Below are positions 1 through 8,693 of a DNA stretch of 53,944 nt, in pieces. The translations under genes were made by a program, and so were the position numbers. Location: positions 1-53,944 of the forward strand of contig DATKOF010000022.1 in the NCBI GenBank assembly GCA_035524795.1, written 5' to 3'. The notes under the pieces are model-generated. The model searched no databases. It had not been told where the DNA came from and was given only the letters and a program-made list of their open reading frames with translations. Source of the DNA: DATKOF01 sp035524795 (GTDB lineage Bacteria > Pseudomonadota > Gammaproteobacteria > Burkholderiales > SG8-41). Numbering within the stretch: the first letter of the stretch is position 1; every line of letters begins with the position of its first letter.

Positions 1-720
1 CGTCAGCGTCACGCTGCGACCCGTCGTATACGCGCTCCAGTCCAGCGTGTTGGCGCCCGCCGCGCCATCGATCACGCCGCTGACTCCGGCGCCATCACTG
101 AAGGCAAAACTGTCACTGTTCGCATTACCGGTCAGATTCTGAAAGCCGCCGAAAGCCAACGCATGAATGCCGTTCACATAGCTGCCGCTGTTGCTGCCGG
201 TGATGTTCCAGGTCGCCACGACGTTGGCGCCGGTCAACGTATTGCCGCCGGTACCAGCGCCGGCGATCGAATTGATATTGCTGAAACCACCGCCGATGCT
301 CGCTTCGTTGCCGGCAAAGCCCACCGGGGCCGTTGCGGTCAGTGTTACGCTGCGTCCGGTCGTGTAGGCGGTCCAGTTGATGGTATTGGTGGTCCCCGCA
401 CCTCCATCGAGCGCGCCGCTCAGACTTCCCCCATCACCAAACACAAAGGTATCGTCGCCGGCGCCCCCGGTCAGATTCTGGATGTTGCTGAACGTACCGC
501 CTATTCCGGTCACCGTCCCGCTGTTGCTGCCGGTGATGGTCCATGTATTGGCGACGTTGTCCGCGGTCAACGTGTTGGTGCCGCCCCCGCCGTCAATGTT
601 GCCCGCCAGTGTGCCGCCGTTCAGCGTGAAGCTGTCCGCCCCGCTGCCGCCGGTCAGGTTCTCGACCGACGAAAAACCATAACCATTCAACGTGCCGGAA
701 TTGCCGCCGGTGATCTGCCA
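1..720 (-). repeat. Degenerate tandem repeats inside the TpsA gene
   Basis: Segments recur in phase with the reading frame. The block starting at position 2 reappears at 338 (336 bp = 112 codons). A block near 188 reappears at 521 (333 bp), and a shorter version of it appears about 177 bp later near 701. The encoded unit contains 'DGGAG..NT..W.AYTTGRSVTLT' and 'ATWNITGSNSG...G...F.NI.NLTG'. The array continues past the window edge, so the copy number is unknown. Confidence 0.75.
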
Positions 721-2430
721 ATTGTTGGCGGCATCGGGTCCGACGATGGTGTCGCTGCCGGTGCCGCCGGTCAGCGTCACGCTGGCCGCGATGACACTGC
801 CGCCGAAGCTGAGCGTGCTGCCGCCGCCGTTTTGCCCGAAATTGAAGGCGACCGCGCCGGAACCGCTGATGCTGCCCTGGAAGTTGATGTCATTGCCGGC
901 GGTAAATGTCAGATTGCTGGTAGTGGCCCATGAAATCGCGATGCTGTTGCTGAGAAAATCGATGTCTTCCGCAGCGCCATTGGCGCCGCTCGCAGCCGCG
1001 GTCGAAATCGTGATATCGGCGGTGCCGAGCTGAGAGCTGATATAACTGTCGGAAAACGTGTCAGCGCCGCCATTCGCGATAGTGCAGGTTGTGCCGTTGT
1101 CATGACAGATATCTACGGTGCCCGGATCAAACAGCACCGTTCCCCACACACCGTTGGGCGCGCGCAAGTCCGCAAAACCGGTGACGGACAATTGTTGCTT
1201 GCCGGAAATTTCCGCGTACCCGCCGTTGCCGCCATCCGCGCCGCCGCGCGCGCTGATATGGCCATCGAACTGCGTCGTGTCATCCGACCAGACGATGACC
1301 TTGCCGCCGTTGCCGTTTTGAACCGCATCCGCGACCAGACTCGCCCCGTTGTCAACCGTCGTGAATTGCGCGTTCTGCACGGCGGGATTCGCTCCGTGTG
1401 CGTCGCCGCCGACCAGTATCGTACCGCCGCCGGTCTGGCCGGAAACATTCACCGACGCCCCCGCCGCAACATCGACGGTGTCACCGAGCAACTCCGCCGT
1501 ACCGCCCTGGACAGCACTTCCCTTCGCCTCCACGCTGCCGGCGATGGTGGTGGCGCCTCCGGACTGCACCGTTATCGTTCCGCCTTGCGCGCCGCTGGCA
1601 GTGGTCTGGCTGCCCGCCTCCAGCGTCACGTCCTTGACCGCCTTGAACACGATCTTGCCGTTCGGCCCCGTCACCGCGCTGTTGGCGCTGACCACGCCGC
1701 CCTGCCGGATCAGCCCGCCATAAATGCCGACGCTGCCGCTCTGCGCAATGATCTGGCCGAGGTTGACTGCCTGATTGTCGGGCGCGGTGATCTCGACGCG
1801 CAGATCAGGCGAATCCGGATTGACCAGCTCGACGCTTTTGCCGGCGGCAAGAATGATTTCTCCACCGTCGTTGCGGATCACTCCGCTGTTCTCGATGCTC
1901 GGCGCAACGATGTAAACGGGGCCGCCGCTCGACGTGATCGTGCCCTGGTTGACGATGCCGCCGGCGCCGGAAATTTCGGCGAAGCGGTAGCGGCCGGCGA
2001 GAAAATCGGCGTCCGACAATCCCAGCGTGGACACCACCAGTCCCGCGGTATTGATCGACGCGCCGCCGCCGAACGTGATGCCGTTGGGGTTGATCAGCAC
2101 GACGCGGCCGTTGGATTCGAGCGCGCCGAGGATCAGCGACGGGTCAACGCCGGTCACGCGGTTCAGCACCGCGCTGACCGCCGACTGTTGAATGAACCGG
2201 GTGACCTCGTTGGAAGCGATTGAAAAACTGCGCCAGTTGATGATCGCGCCCGGCGAATTGGTGATCTGCAGCAGATTGCCGTTGCCATTGAACGACACCT
2301 GACCGTTGACCACCATCGGATCGGTCGGATTGGCGTGCGCAATGCCGGAGGAAAAGCACGACGCCACCGCCAGCGCCACGATGTTGTGGCGCCGCCTCCC
2401 GCACCATCGTCCACGGTCAGCGTTTCGCAT
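1..2430 (-). CDS. TpsA-type exoprotein (filamentous haemagglutinin N-terminal domain), 3' end outside window
   Basis: The minus-strand frame is open from an ATG at 2430 to the window edge (810 codons seen). It starts with a long signal peptide: charged, Arg-rich n-region, then a hydrophobic stretch ending SSGIAHA. Next is a TPS secretion domain with 'VNGQVSFNGNGN', 'INWRSFSI' and the hallmark 'NPNGI' near residue 115. Further on are 'GGNGGYAEISGKQ' and 'GTVLFDPGTVDI', typical of large haemagglutinin/adhesin exoproteins. The last third (positions 1-770) is repetitive, with units resembling 'W.ITG.N.G...NLTG'. A purine-rich ribosome site (GAAGGGGAAG) precedes the ATG. The transporter tpsB lies 136 bp upstream on the same strand. 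Family knowledge: the N-terminal domain targets the protein to the TpsB pore and the rest forms a secreted beta-helix. Whether it is an adhesin, haemolysin or contact-dependent toxin cannot be told without the C-terminus. Confidence 0.9.
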   Translation of the reverse strand, partial: MRNADRGRWCGRRRHNIVALAVASCFSSGIAHANPTDPMVVNGQVSFNGNGNLLQITNSPGAIINWRSFSIASNEVTRFIQQSAVSAVLNRVTGVDPSLILGALESNGRVVLINPNGITFGGGASINTAGLVVSTLGLSDADFLAGRYRFAEISGAGGIVNQGTITSSGGPVYIVAPSIENSGVIRNDGGEIILAAGKSVELVNPDSPDLRVEITAPDNQAVNLGQIIAQSGSVGIYGGLIRQGGVVSANSAVTGPNGKIVFKAVKDVTLEAGSQTTASGAQGGTITVQSGGATTIAGSVEAKGSAVQGGTAELLGDTVDVAAGASVNVSGQTGGGTILVGGDAHGANPAVQNAQFTTVDNGASLVADAVQNGNGGKVIVWSDDTTQFDGHISARGGADGGNGGYAEISGKQQLSVTGFADLRAPNGVWGTVLFDPGTVDICHDNGTTCTIANGGADTFSDSYISSQLGTADITISTAAASGANGAAEDIDFLSNSIAISWATTSNLTFTAGNDINFQGSISGSGAVAFNFGQNGGGSTLSFGGSVIAASVTLTGGTGSDTIVGPDAANNWQITGGNSGTLNGYGFSSVENLTGGSGADSFTLNGGTLAGNIDGGGGTNTLTADNVANTWTITGSNSGTVTGIGGTFSNIQNLTGGAGDDTFVFGDGGSLSGALDGGAGTTNTINWTAYTTGRSVTLTATAPVGFAGNEASIGGGFSNINSIAGAGTGGNTLTGANVVATWNITGSNSGSYVNGIHALAFGGFQNLTGNANSDSFAFSDGAGVSGVIDGAAGANTLDWSAYTTGRSVTLT

Positions 2431-2566
2431 CTTCCCCTTCTTCCACCCCACGGACCGGACACGGGCTCCCCGGCCATCCCATCGGCCCGCGGATGTTCCC
2501 GACCCCGTTTTGTCCCAAGCGTAGGCTATAAACAAAGCATAATCAAATCGCCGCCAGATAACCGTG

Positions 2567-4267
2567 CTAAAAGACCCAGACCGCGCTGGCGTGGAGCGTG
2601 CTGGAGCCGCGCCGGCCATCGGGTTCGCCGGCGGTCGCATCGCCGCCGCCGTCATGCAATACGTAGGCGAAATCGGCGCGCAAACTGAATACCTCGCGCG
2701 TCAGAAAACGCAGGCCGACGCCGACGCTGTCCACGCTGATGCCGTATTTCTCGTTCGGCTGCAGGAAATTGCGGCTGATCGTGCCGGTATCATAGAAAAC
2801 CAGAAACCGCAGGTGGCCGCCGGCATAGCCGATTTTCCTCGCGATGTCCGGTGTGTAGATTTCAAAATTCGACTGATAGCCCTTGTCATCGGAATACTGG
2901 CGCTCCTCGAAACCGCGCACGTTGTTCGCGCCGCCCAGGCCGAATTGCTCGCCGACCACCAGTGCATCATCGGTGTACTGGCCGTTGAGTTCGGCGCGCA
3001 ACTGCCAGTCGCCGAGCGTGCGCGAATAATCGGCGCCATACCGCCAGATCCGGTAGCCAGCCCTGGCGCCCTTGCGCGCGCCGTCGGGAAACTCCGGCGT
3101 CGGTCCCTGAAAATCGCTCGGTGCGCCGTCATTGCCGCCGGGAAAAATATTCTGCGCCGGACCGGCATAGAAACCCAGCTCCCAGTTCGGCCGGTGCAAA
3201 GTGCCGTTGTAAACAAGACTGGCGGGATGCACCGTGATGTCCGGCACCAGCGCGACGGTCGAGCCGACGGTCGTGACATTGTTCTGATAAGCGCGGTAAT
3301 CGAGGCCGAACACCAGTTTGTGTTCGTAATCGCCGCGGCGATCGAAATTATGGTTGTAGCGCGCCGCCAGAATCAAGCCGGCGCCGCTGACGTTGAACAG
3401 ATCCTGCACCGTTCCCGAATCCACGTTCGAGTAACCGGCGACGAAATCCAGTGAATCGCCGAGACGGTAGAGCGGGATGTGATAACCGGCGCCATATACC
3501 TTCACCTTGTCCTGGTGCTCGGGATCGGTGATGTACTGAAAGGTCAGGGTGTGGTCGCGGTTCCACAGATTGGCGTGCTGATAGCCGAGACGCAGACGGA
3601 AACGGCCGGTCTGGTCGGTGCCGGTATTGTCCATGCTCACGCTGTATTTGGCCGGGCTGTCGTCGCTGACCTTGAGCACGGCCTCGACTTCGCCGTCGTT
3701 CTCGGTTGCGCGCAGCACGACCTGCGTCGACTTGGCCGGATTTTCGTTGGCGACCTTCAGGTTGCGGGCGATCTCGAGCGAATTCGGAGTCGCGCCGACT
3801 TTCAGGGCCGGGACGCTGCCGCGGATATTGCGTTCCGAATGATGCTTGTTGCCCTGGACGGCAACCTTGACCAGCCTGGTTTCGATGACTTCGAACCGGA
3901 TCTCGCCTTTTTCCAGTTCCTGCTCCGGCAACGTCACCTGCACCACGCCGTAGCCGGCATCCTGATAGGCTTTCTGCAGCGCCTCGAGCGCATGCTGGAC
4001 ATCGCTGAAATCCTTCTGTGCGCCCAGATGGGGCCGCAGTACCCGTTGAATGGTACGGACCGGGAGCAGTGTATTGCCCTCGACGCGGTAACGCCGGACA
4101 TCGAATTTCAATGCCGCCTCCTGTCCGGCGGGGACGGAAGCCGGCGCGCCCCCGGCCGCAGGCTGCGCGGCCTCGACAATGATCGGCGCGGCCTGCTGCG
4201 CGATCGCCAGAACAGGCATTACTATCCCCGCCGCGACCCACGCTGCTTTAAACAGCTGACACGCCAT
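2567..4267 (-). CDS. TpsB outer-membrane transporter (ShlB/FhaC/HecB family)
   Basis: This 566-residue protein has a signal peptide ending near AIAQ. A POTRA_2 domain spans about residues 53-125 ('FDVRRYRVEGNTLLPVRTI', 'GYGVVQVTLPEQELEKGEIRFEV'), followed by a second POTRA-like/ShlB segment to about 200. A 16-strand-type barrel domain then runs to the C-terminal aromatic 'HASAVWVF', the outer-membrane insertion signal. The ATG at 4267 was chosen over an in-frame one 14 codons upstream because GGGGAG lies 4 nt before it and the signal peptide begins there. It precedes tpsA on the same strand, the usual transporter-first order, and should export that protein specifically. Confidence 0.93.
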   Translation of the reverse strand: MACQLFKAAWVAAGIVMPVLAIAQQAAPIIVEAAQPAAGGAPASVPAGQEAALKFDVRRYRVEGNTLLPVRTIQRVLRPHLGAQKDFSDVQHALEALQKAYQDAGYGVVQVTLPEQELEKGEIRFEVIETRLVKVAVQGNKHHSERNIRGSVPALKVGATPNSLEIARNLKVANENPAKSTQVVLRATENDGEVEAVLKVSDDSPAKYSVSMDNTGTDQTGRFRLRLGYQHANLWNRDHTLTFQYITDPEHQDKVKVYGAGYHIPLYRLGDSLDFVAGYSNVDSGTVQDLFNVSGAGLILAARYNHNFDRRGDYEHKLVFGLDYRAYQNNVTTVGSTVALVPDITVHPASLVYNGTLHRPNWELGFYAGPAQNIFPGGNDGAPSDFQGPTPEFPDGARKGARAGYRIWRYGADYSRTLGDWQLRAELNGQYTDDALVVGEQFGLGGANNVRGFEERQYSDDKGYQSNFEIYTPDIARKIGYAGGHLRFLVFYDTGTISRNFLQPNEKYGISVDSVGVGLRFLTREVFSLRADFAYVLHDGGGDATAGEPDGRRGSSTLHASAVWVF

Positions 4268-4434
4268 CGGGCTCCCCGAAATTATTTGCCGCCGGTTGCT
4301 GCAGAACAACTTTGGTTCTTATTATATCCTGATGAATTAAAAATATATTTCCACCCTCGCCGGCTCGACAACCTTGGACTCCGCTGCCAAAATGCTGTCT
4401 TTCTGAAAATCTGACCCCATTTATCCCGTTCGCC
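4268..4434. promoter_or_regulatory. Divergent intergenic region between tpsB and trxB
   Basis: This 167 bp is much AT-richer than its surroundings (TTATTATATCC, TTAAAAATATATTT around 4318-4352). It must hold the promoters of the tpsBA pair and of trxB. No operator can be assigned with confidence. Confidence 0.4.
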
Positions 4435-5394
4435 ATGCTCAACCAGGCTCAACATCACCGCTTGCTGATTCTCGGCTCCGGTCCGGCCGGCTACACCGCC
4501 GCAGTCTATGCGGCGCGCGCCAACCTGCGTCCGGTACTGCTGACGGGACTGGCCCAGGGCGGTCAGCTGATGACGACCACCGACGTCGACAACTGGCCGG
4601 CCGATGCGATGGGAGTGCAGGGACCGGAATTGATGGAACGCTTCCTGCAGCACGCGCAGCGTTTCCACACCGAGGTCGTGTTCGATCAAATTCATACCGC
4701 CAGACTCGGCGAGAAGCCGATCACGCTGGTCGGCGACAGCGCCACCTATACCTGCGATGCGCTGATCATCGCCACCGGCGCCTCGGCGATGTATCTCGGC
4801 CTGCCGTCGGAGCAGGCTTATATGGGGCGCGGCGTATCGGGCTGCGCGACCTGTGACGGCTTTTTTTACAAGGGGCAGGATGTCGCCGTCGTCGGCGGCG
4901 GCAACACCGCAGTCGAAGAGGCGCTTTACCTGTCGAACATCGCGCGTCACGTGACAGTCGTGCACCGGCGCGACAAATTCCGCGCCGAACCGATCCTTGT
5001 CGACAAACTCAACGAGAAGACCGAGGCCGGCAAGGTCACGATCCTGTGGGATCACGTGCTGGAGGAAGTGCGCGGCGACAAATCGGGCGTGACCGGAATG
5101 CGCGTCAAAAATGTGAAGACCGGCGCGCCGGCCGAACAGCCACTGCAGGGCATCTTCATCGCGATCGGCCATCGCCCCAATACCGAGATCTTCACCGGCC
5201 AGCTGGAGATGAAGAACGGCTACATCATCACGCGCGGCGGCAGCGACGGTGCCGCCACCGCGACCAGCGTGCCCGGCGTGTTCGCCGCCGGCGACGTGCA
5301 GGACCATGTCTACCGGCAGGCCGTCACCAGCGCCGCCAGCGGCTGCATGGCGGCGCTCGACGCGCAGAAGTATCTGGAATCGCCGGCGGCGTGA
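4435..5394 (+). CDS. trxB: Thioredoxin-disulfide reductase
   Basis: This 319-residue flavoprotein reduces thioredoxin with NADPH in the cytoplasm. The FAD-binding motif 'LGSGPAGYTAAVYAARA' is at the N-terminus. The redox-active 'CATCDG' lies near residue 140, the NADPH-binding 'VVGGGNTAVEEALYL' near 158, and the C-terminal FAD motif 'GVFAAGDVQD' near 280. Length matches the low-molecular-weight bacterial family. The following smr gene starts 1 nt after the stop, so the two are co-transcribed. Confidence 0.97.
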   Translation: MLNQAQHHRLLILGSGPAGYTAAVYAARANLRPVLLTGLAQGGQLMTTTDVDNWPADAMGVQGPELMERFLQHAQRFHTEVVFDQIHTARLGEKPITLVGDSATYTCDALIIATGASAMYLGLPSEQAYMGRGVSGCATCDGFFYKGQDVAVVGGGNTAVEEALYLSNIARHVTVVHRRDKFRAEPILVDKLNEKTEAGKVTILWDHVLEEVRGDKSGVTGMRVKNVKTGAPAEQPLQGIFIAIGHRPNTEIFTGQLEMKNGYIITRGGSDGAATATSVPGVFAAGDVQDHVYRQAVTSAASGCMAALDAQKYLESPAA

Positions 5395-5395
5395 A

Positions 5396-5983
5396 ATGAA
5401 AAAGCGGCCCGACAAACCGACAGTCGACGTCGCTGACAGCCGTTTGTTCCGCGAGTCGTTGCCGCATGTCGTTCCTTTGTCTGGACACGGACGCGTCGAA
5501 CACCCCCGCGTCCGCGTCAAACCTGTTCCGACGCAACGGCTGCGCGATGAACATGCAGCGCTCGCCGACAGCCTGAGCGACCACATCGCGTGGGACGCCG
5601 ACATCGAAACCGGCGACGAACTGTCGTTTCTGCGTAACGGCATTCCGCGGCAGACGCTCAGGAAACTGCGCCGCGGCCACTGGGTAATTCAGGGCGAACT
5701 GGATTTGCATGGCAGCACCTCGATCGAGGCGCGCGCGCTGCTGGTCGAATTCCTCAACGATTGCCTGAGACGCGGCGCGCGTTGCGTGCGCATCATCCAC
5801 GGCAAGGGGCTGCGCTCGAAAAACCGCGCGCCAGTGCTGAAAACCAAAGTCGCCAACTGGCTGATGCAGCGCGACGAGGTATTGGCCTTCTGCCAGGCGC
5901 GCCCCACTGACGGTGGCGGCGGCGCGGCGGTGGTATTGCTCAAATCAGGATCGAGGACTCGGGATCGAGGAAGCCGTCAATAG
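5396..5983 (+). CDS. Smr-domain protein
   Basis: A 195-residue protein with an N-terminal linker and a C-terminal Smr domain marked by 'LDLHGST' (about residue 102) and 'RIIHGKGLRS' (about 135), ending 'GGGAAVVLLK'. It resembles stand-alone proteobacterial Smr proteins (SmrA/SmrB type), whose members include endonucleases acting on DNA or on mRNA at collided ribosomes; the substrate here is unknown. The ATG follows the trxB stop after one base. The last dozen codons run into a repeated GATCGAGGA sequence, so the C-terminal tail 'SGSRTRDRGSRQ' is probably repeat-derived. Confidence 0.88.
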   Translation: MKKRPDKPTVDVADSRLFRESLPHVVPLSGHGRVEHPRVRVKPVPTQRLRDEHAALADSLSDHIAWDADIETGDELSFLRNGIPRQTLRKLRRGHWVIQGELDLHGSTSIEARALLVEFLNDCLRRGARCVRIIHGKGLRSKNRAPVLKTKVANWLMQRDEVLAFCQARPTDGGGGAAVVLLKSGSRTRDRGSRQ

Positions 5984-6013
5984 CGCGGGGCGTTGCCCTC
6001 AATCCTCGATCCT
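5947..6013. repeat. Inverted repeat bridging smr and glnB 3' ends
   Basis: AGGATCGAGGA (5947-5957) is an exact reverse complement of TCCTCGATCCT (6003-6013). A second partial copy, GGATCGAGGA, is at 5962-5971. It sits between convergent genes, so it could act as a bidirectional transcription end, although no T-run follows. Confidence 0.55.
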
Positions 6014-6050
6014 GCATCCTACATCCTGCATCCTGCATCCTGCATCCTGC
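6002..6050 (+). repeat. Tandem 7-bp repeat (ATCCTGC)n downstream of glnB
   Basis: Seven head-to-tail heptamers fill 6002-6050: ATCCTCG, ATCCTGC, ATCCTAC, then four ATCCTGC. The array ends 2 bp from the glnB stop codon. It is short, nearly perfect, and non-coding on either strand in any recognisable gene. Confidence 0.9.
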
Positions 6051-6052
6051 TT

Positions 6053-6391
6053 TCAGACTGCTGCTTCGCCGCTCTCGCCGGTGCGTATCCTGACCACGCT
6101 GTCGACGCCGGTCACGAAAATCTTGCCGTCGCCGATCTTGCCGGTGCGCGCCGCCTTGGTGATCGCCTCGACCGCGCGTTCGAGCATATCGTCGCGCAGC
6201 ACGACTTCGACCTTGATCTTGGGCAGAAAGTCGACCACGTATTCGGCGCCGCGGTAAAGCTCGGTGTGGCCTTTCTGGCGGCCGAAACCCTTGACTTCGG
6301 TCACGGTCAGCCCGGTGACGCCGATTTCCGACAGCGCGTCGCGCACGTCGTCGAGCTTGAACGGTTTGAAAATCGCCTCTATTTTTTTCAC
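6053..6391 (-). CDS. glnB: Nitrogen regulatory protein P-II
   Basis: A 112-residue P-II signal protein. It senses 2-oxoglutarate and ATP/ADP and controls glutamine synthetase adenylylation and NtrB. It starts with GTG at 6391 (KKIEAIFKPFKLDDV), which has GGGGGAGGG just upstream; the longer in-frame N-terminus does not fit the family. The T-loop 'KGHTELYRGAEY' places the uridylylated tyrosine exactly at residue 51. The C-terminal signature 'TGKIGDGKIFV' is intact. The acidic tail 'GESGEAAV' fits GlnB rather than GlnK, and no amtB lies nearby. Confidence 0.96.
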   Translation of the reverse strand: MKKIEAIFKPFKLDDVRDALSEIGVTGLTVTEVKGFGRQKGHTELYRGAEYVVDFLPKIKVEVVLRDDMLERAVEAITKAARTGKIGDGKIFVTGVDSVVRIRTGESGEAAV

Positions 6392-6496
6392 GGTTACCCT
6401 CCCCCGGCGCATGCCGGCGCGCCAGTATAGCGTAAGCACGCCGGCGCGCGGCATCGAGCCTGCAGGCACGGCCGCCATTTCGCTAATATAGCAACC

Positions 6497-7636
6497 GTGA
6501 AATCACCGCCCGCCACCGTCGAGATCGCCGACTCGATCGCCTCGATCGGGGCGTCCGACTGGAACCGGCTGGCGGGAGACGATCCGTTTCTGTCGCACCA
6601 ATTCCTGAACGCGCTGCACGCCACCGACTGCGCCAGCGCGGCGAGCGGCTGGCATCCGTGCTACGCGCTGCTGCGCGAGGGCGGCAAACTCGCCGCCGCG
6701 ATGCCGCTCTACCTGAAATCGCATTCGTACGGCGAGTATGTGTTCGACTGGGCGTGGGCCAACGCCTATCACCACAATGGCCTCGACTACTATCCCAAAC
6801 TGCTGAACGCGGTGCCGTTCACGCCGGTCACCGGCCGCCGCCTGCTGGCCGACACTCTTGAACGGCGCCGGCTGCTGCTCGACGCCGCGTTCCGGCTGCT
6901 GCGCGAAACCCGCGCTTCTTCGCTGCACTGCCTGTTTCCGACGCCGGAACAAGCCGGGGAAATGCGCGTGGCGGACATGCTGCTGCGGCACGGCGTGCAG
7001 TTCCACTGGCGCAACCGCGATTACCCGGACTTCGACGCGTTCCTCGCAACGATGAACCATGCCAAGCGCAAGAAAATCCGGCAGGAGCGCCGCTACGTGC
7101 GCGACGCCGGCATCACCTTCGAGTGGCTGGACGGCAACGCAATCAGCGAACGGCAGTGGCAATTCTTCTATCGCTGCTATTGCGGGACCTACCGCCGGCA
7201 CGGCTCGACGCCGTACCTGAACCTCGACTTTTTCCAGACCATCGGCCGCGATATGCCCGCCAACATCCTGCTGGTCGTCGCGCTGCGCGACGGGCAGCCG
7301 ATCGCGGCGTCATTCAATATCCACAACGGAAAGCGCCTGTGCGGCCGCTACTGGGGCACGCTCGAATACCACCCGTCGCTGCATTTCGAGACCTGCTATT
7401 ACCAGGTCATCGAATTCTGCATCGCGCGCGGCATCGAAATTTTCGAAGGCGGCGCGCAGGGCGAACACAAAGTCGCGCGCGGCCTGCTGCCGGTGCAGAC
7501 CTGGTCGGCGCACTGGCTCGACCATCCGCAGTTCGCCGCAGCGGTCGAGCAGTTTCTGGAACGGGAAAAAGACGGCATCACGGAATATGTGGACGAGCTC
7601 AACGAGCATAGCCCGTTCAGATCGAAGCTAGACTAA
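6497..7636 (+). CDS. FemAB/GNAT-like acyltransferase family protein (DUF482/PF04339 type)
   Basis: A 379-residue soluble protein starting with GTG. The C-terminal half carries 'YPDFDAFLATMNHAKRKKIRQERR', 'FNIHNGKRLCGRYWG', 'LHFETCYYQVIEFCI' and 'FEGGAQGEHKVARGLLP', features of the FemAB-like family widespread in proteobacteria. The family has a GNAT-like fold and is often labelled 'peptidogalycan biosynthesis', but its substrate is not established. It is divergent from glnB with 105 bp between starts. No signal peptide or membrane span is seen. Confidence 0.85.
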   Translation: MKSPPATVEIADSIASIGASDWNRLAGDDPFLSHQFLNALHATDCASAASGWHPCYALLREGGKLAAAMPLYLKSHSYGEYVFDWAWANAYHHNGLDYYPKLLNAVPFTPVTGRRLLADTLERRRLLLDAAFRLLRETRASSLHCLFPTPEQAGEMRVADMLLRHGVQFHWRNRDYPDFDAFLATMNHAKRKKIRQERRYVRDAGITFEWLDGNAISERQWQFFYRCYCGTYRRHGSTPYLNLDFFQTIGRDMPANILLVVALRDGQPIAASFNIHNGKRLCGRYWGTLEYHPSLHFETCYYQVIEFCIARGIEIFEGGAQGEHKVARGLLPVQTWSAHWLDHPQFAAAVEQFLEREKDGITEYVDELNEHSPFRSKLD

Positions 7637-7745
7637 CGTATATAGTGGCCAGACCTAAACTTTAAAAAGCACTAAAAGCAAACTTCCCGACGCAGGTTTA
7701 TGATAGATTTCACTTCGTAATCCTATTTCAAGTTAGACCTCGCCT

Positions 7746-8615
7746 TTGACCGTCCGCGTTGTATTCGATTCAAATATTTTTGATGTCGAGACCTTTGAGT
7801 CTCTCGAAAAAAGTCCGCTGCCCGCGCTATTCAGGCAACGCAGGATCATGCCAGTTTATGGGCACGTTTTCGTCGAGGAAACGTTGCGTGCATATGGAGC
7901 TGCGGGAAAGCGCGACTTCCTAGTAAATAGATGGCTGCCGTTTGTCGTTGCCACCTGCGATGCAATATGCAACGACTTCAATGGCATCTTCCACGAAGAG
8001 CTCGTCCGCGGGCGAGGTCCACACGCTCGGCGTTTGATGACACGACGGGATTATGAACGCTTCAAGAGTCGGTTGCCCGAGATCCCTCCGGACGGAACGT
8101 GGCATGCGTGGCACGCATCAAAGGCCCAACGCGATGTCGAAGATGGGAAACGTGCTGCTCAACGCGAAGTGTCAAAGGACATTCGCGCTGAGATCGCTAA
8201 CTGGAAAAAGGCTGTCCGATATGACCCAGATAAGCACGGTATCCCTAATTTTTCGCGATATGTCCGAACTGAAATTGACTTTGCGGGGCGTGCGTTTGTA
8301 GGGTCGCTAATCCAAGCGAAGAACAAGATGGCTATTGCTGATCGTTGGGCACGGAACAAGTCTTCCTATCCGTATTTCACCGAGTTCGTCTATGACATGT
8401 TGTACATAGCTTACTATGCGATGACGAAGCCAAGCGCTCCAATTGATTTGAATGCGCAAGCAGATCTCAACATAATGGCTCACCTACTTCATGCAGAGGT
8501 CCTCGTATCCAACGAAAAAGGCTTTCTTCGTACCGCGTTTGAAGAAATATGGAAACCGCGAGGAAAGGTCCTAATGACTGGGCCAGAGTTCCTCCGATAC
8601 CTCGGCAAGTCCTGA
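7746..8615 (+). CDS. PIN-like domain protein, probable nuclease, in an AT-richer insert
   Basis: A 289-residue protein beginning 'TVRVVFDSNIF', the N-terminal strand plus first acidic residue of PIN-like nucleases. Later acidic positions include 'FVEETLRAYG' and 'DLNAQADLNIMAHLLHAEVLVSNEKGF', which matches the C-terminal PIN motif. The middle is charged and helical. The only usable start is TTG at 7746, because an in-frame TAG lies at 7734 and the core strand begins three codons in. Codon use is plainly more AT-rich than in neighbours, suggesting horizontal acquisition. No antitoxin-like gene precedes it, so a free-standing ribonuclease or defence factor is as likely as a classic VapC toxin. 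Confidence 0.75.
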   Translation: MTVRVVFDSNIFDVETFESLEKSPLPALFRQRRIMPVYGHVFVEETLRAYGAAGKRDFLVNRWLPFVVATCDAICNDFNGIFHEELVRGRGPHARRLMTRRDYERFKSRLPEIPPDGTWHAWHASKAQRDVEDGKRAAQREVSKDIRAEIANWKKAVRYDPDKHGIPNFSRYVRTEIDFAGRAFVGSLIQAKNKMAIADRWARNKSSYPYFTEFVYDMLYIAYYAMTKPSAPIDLNAQADLNIMAHLLHAEVLVSNEKGFLRTAFEEIWKPRGKVLMTGPEFLRYLGKS

Positions 8616-8693
8616 TAGACGGCGAAGATTAACAACGCGTCGTTACTCGAAACCTTCAACTCGCTGCGCTGCACATGCAGCTTAGAAAAACCC

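Noticed and set aside
163..2223. Plus-strand open frames across the first 2.2 kb
   Set aside because: They are codon-aligned antisense of the TpsA gene, whose minus-strand translation has a signal peptide and NPNGI motif.
6002..6050. Miniature CRISPR array
   Set aside because: The unit is 7 bp with no spacers and no cas genes.
8640..8693. Terminator formed by GCTGCACATGCAGC after the PIN gene
   Set aside because: The stem is only 6 bp and is followed by no T-run on the plus strand.
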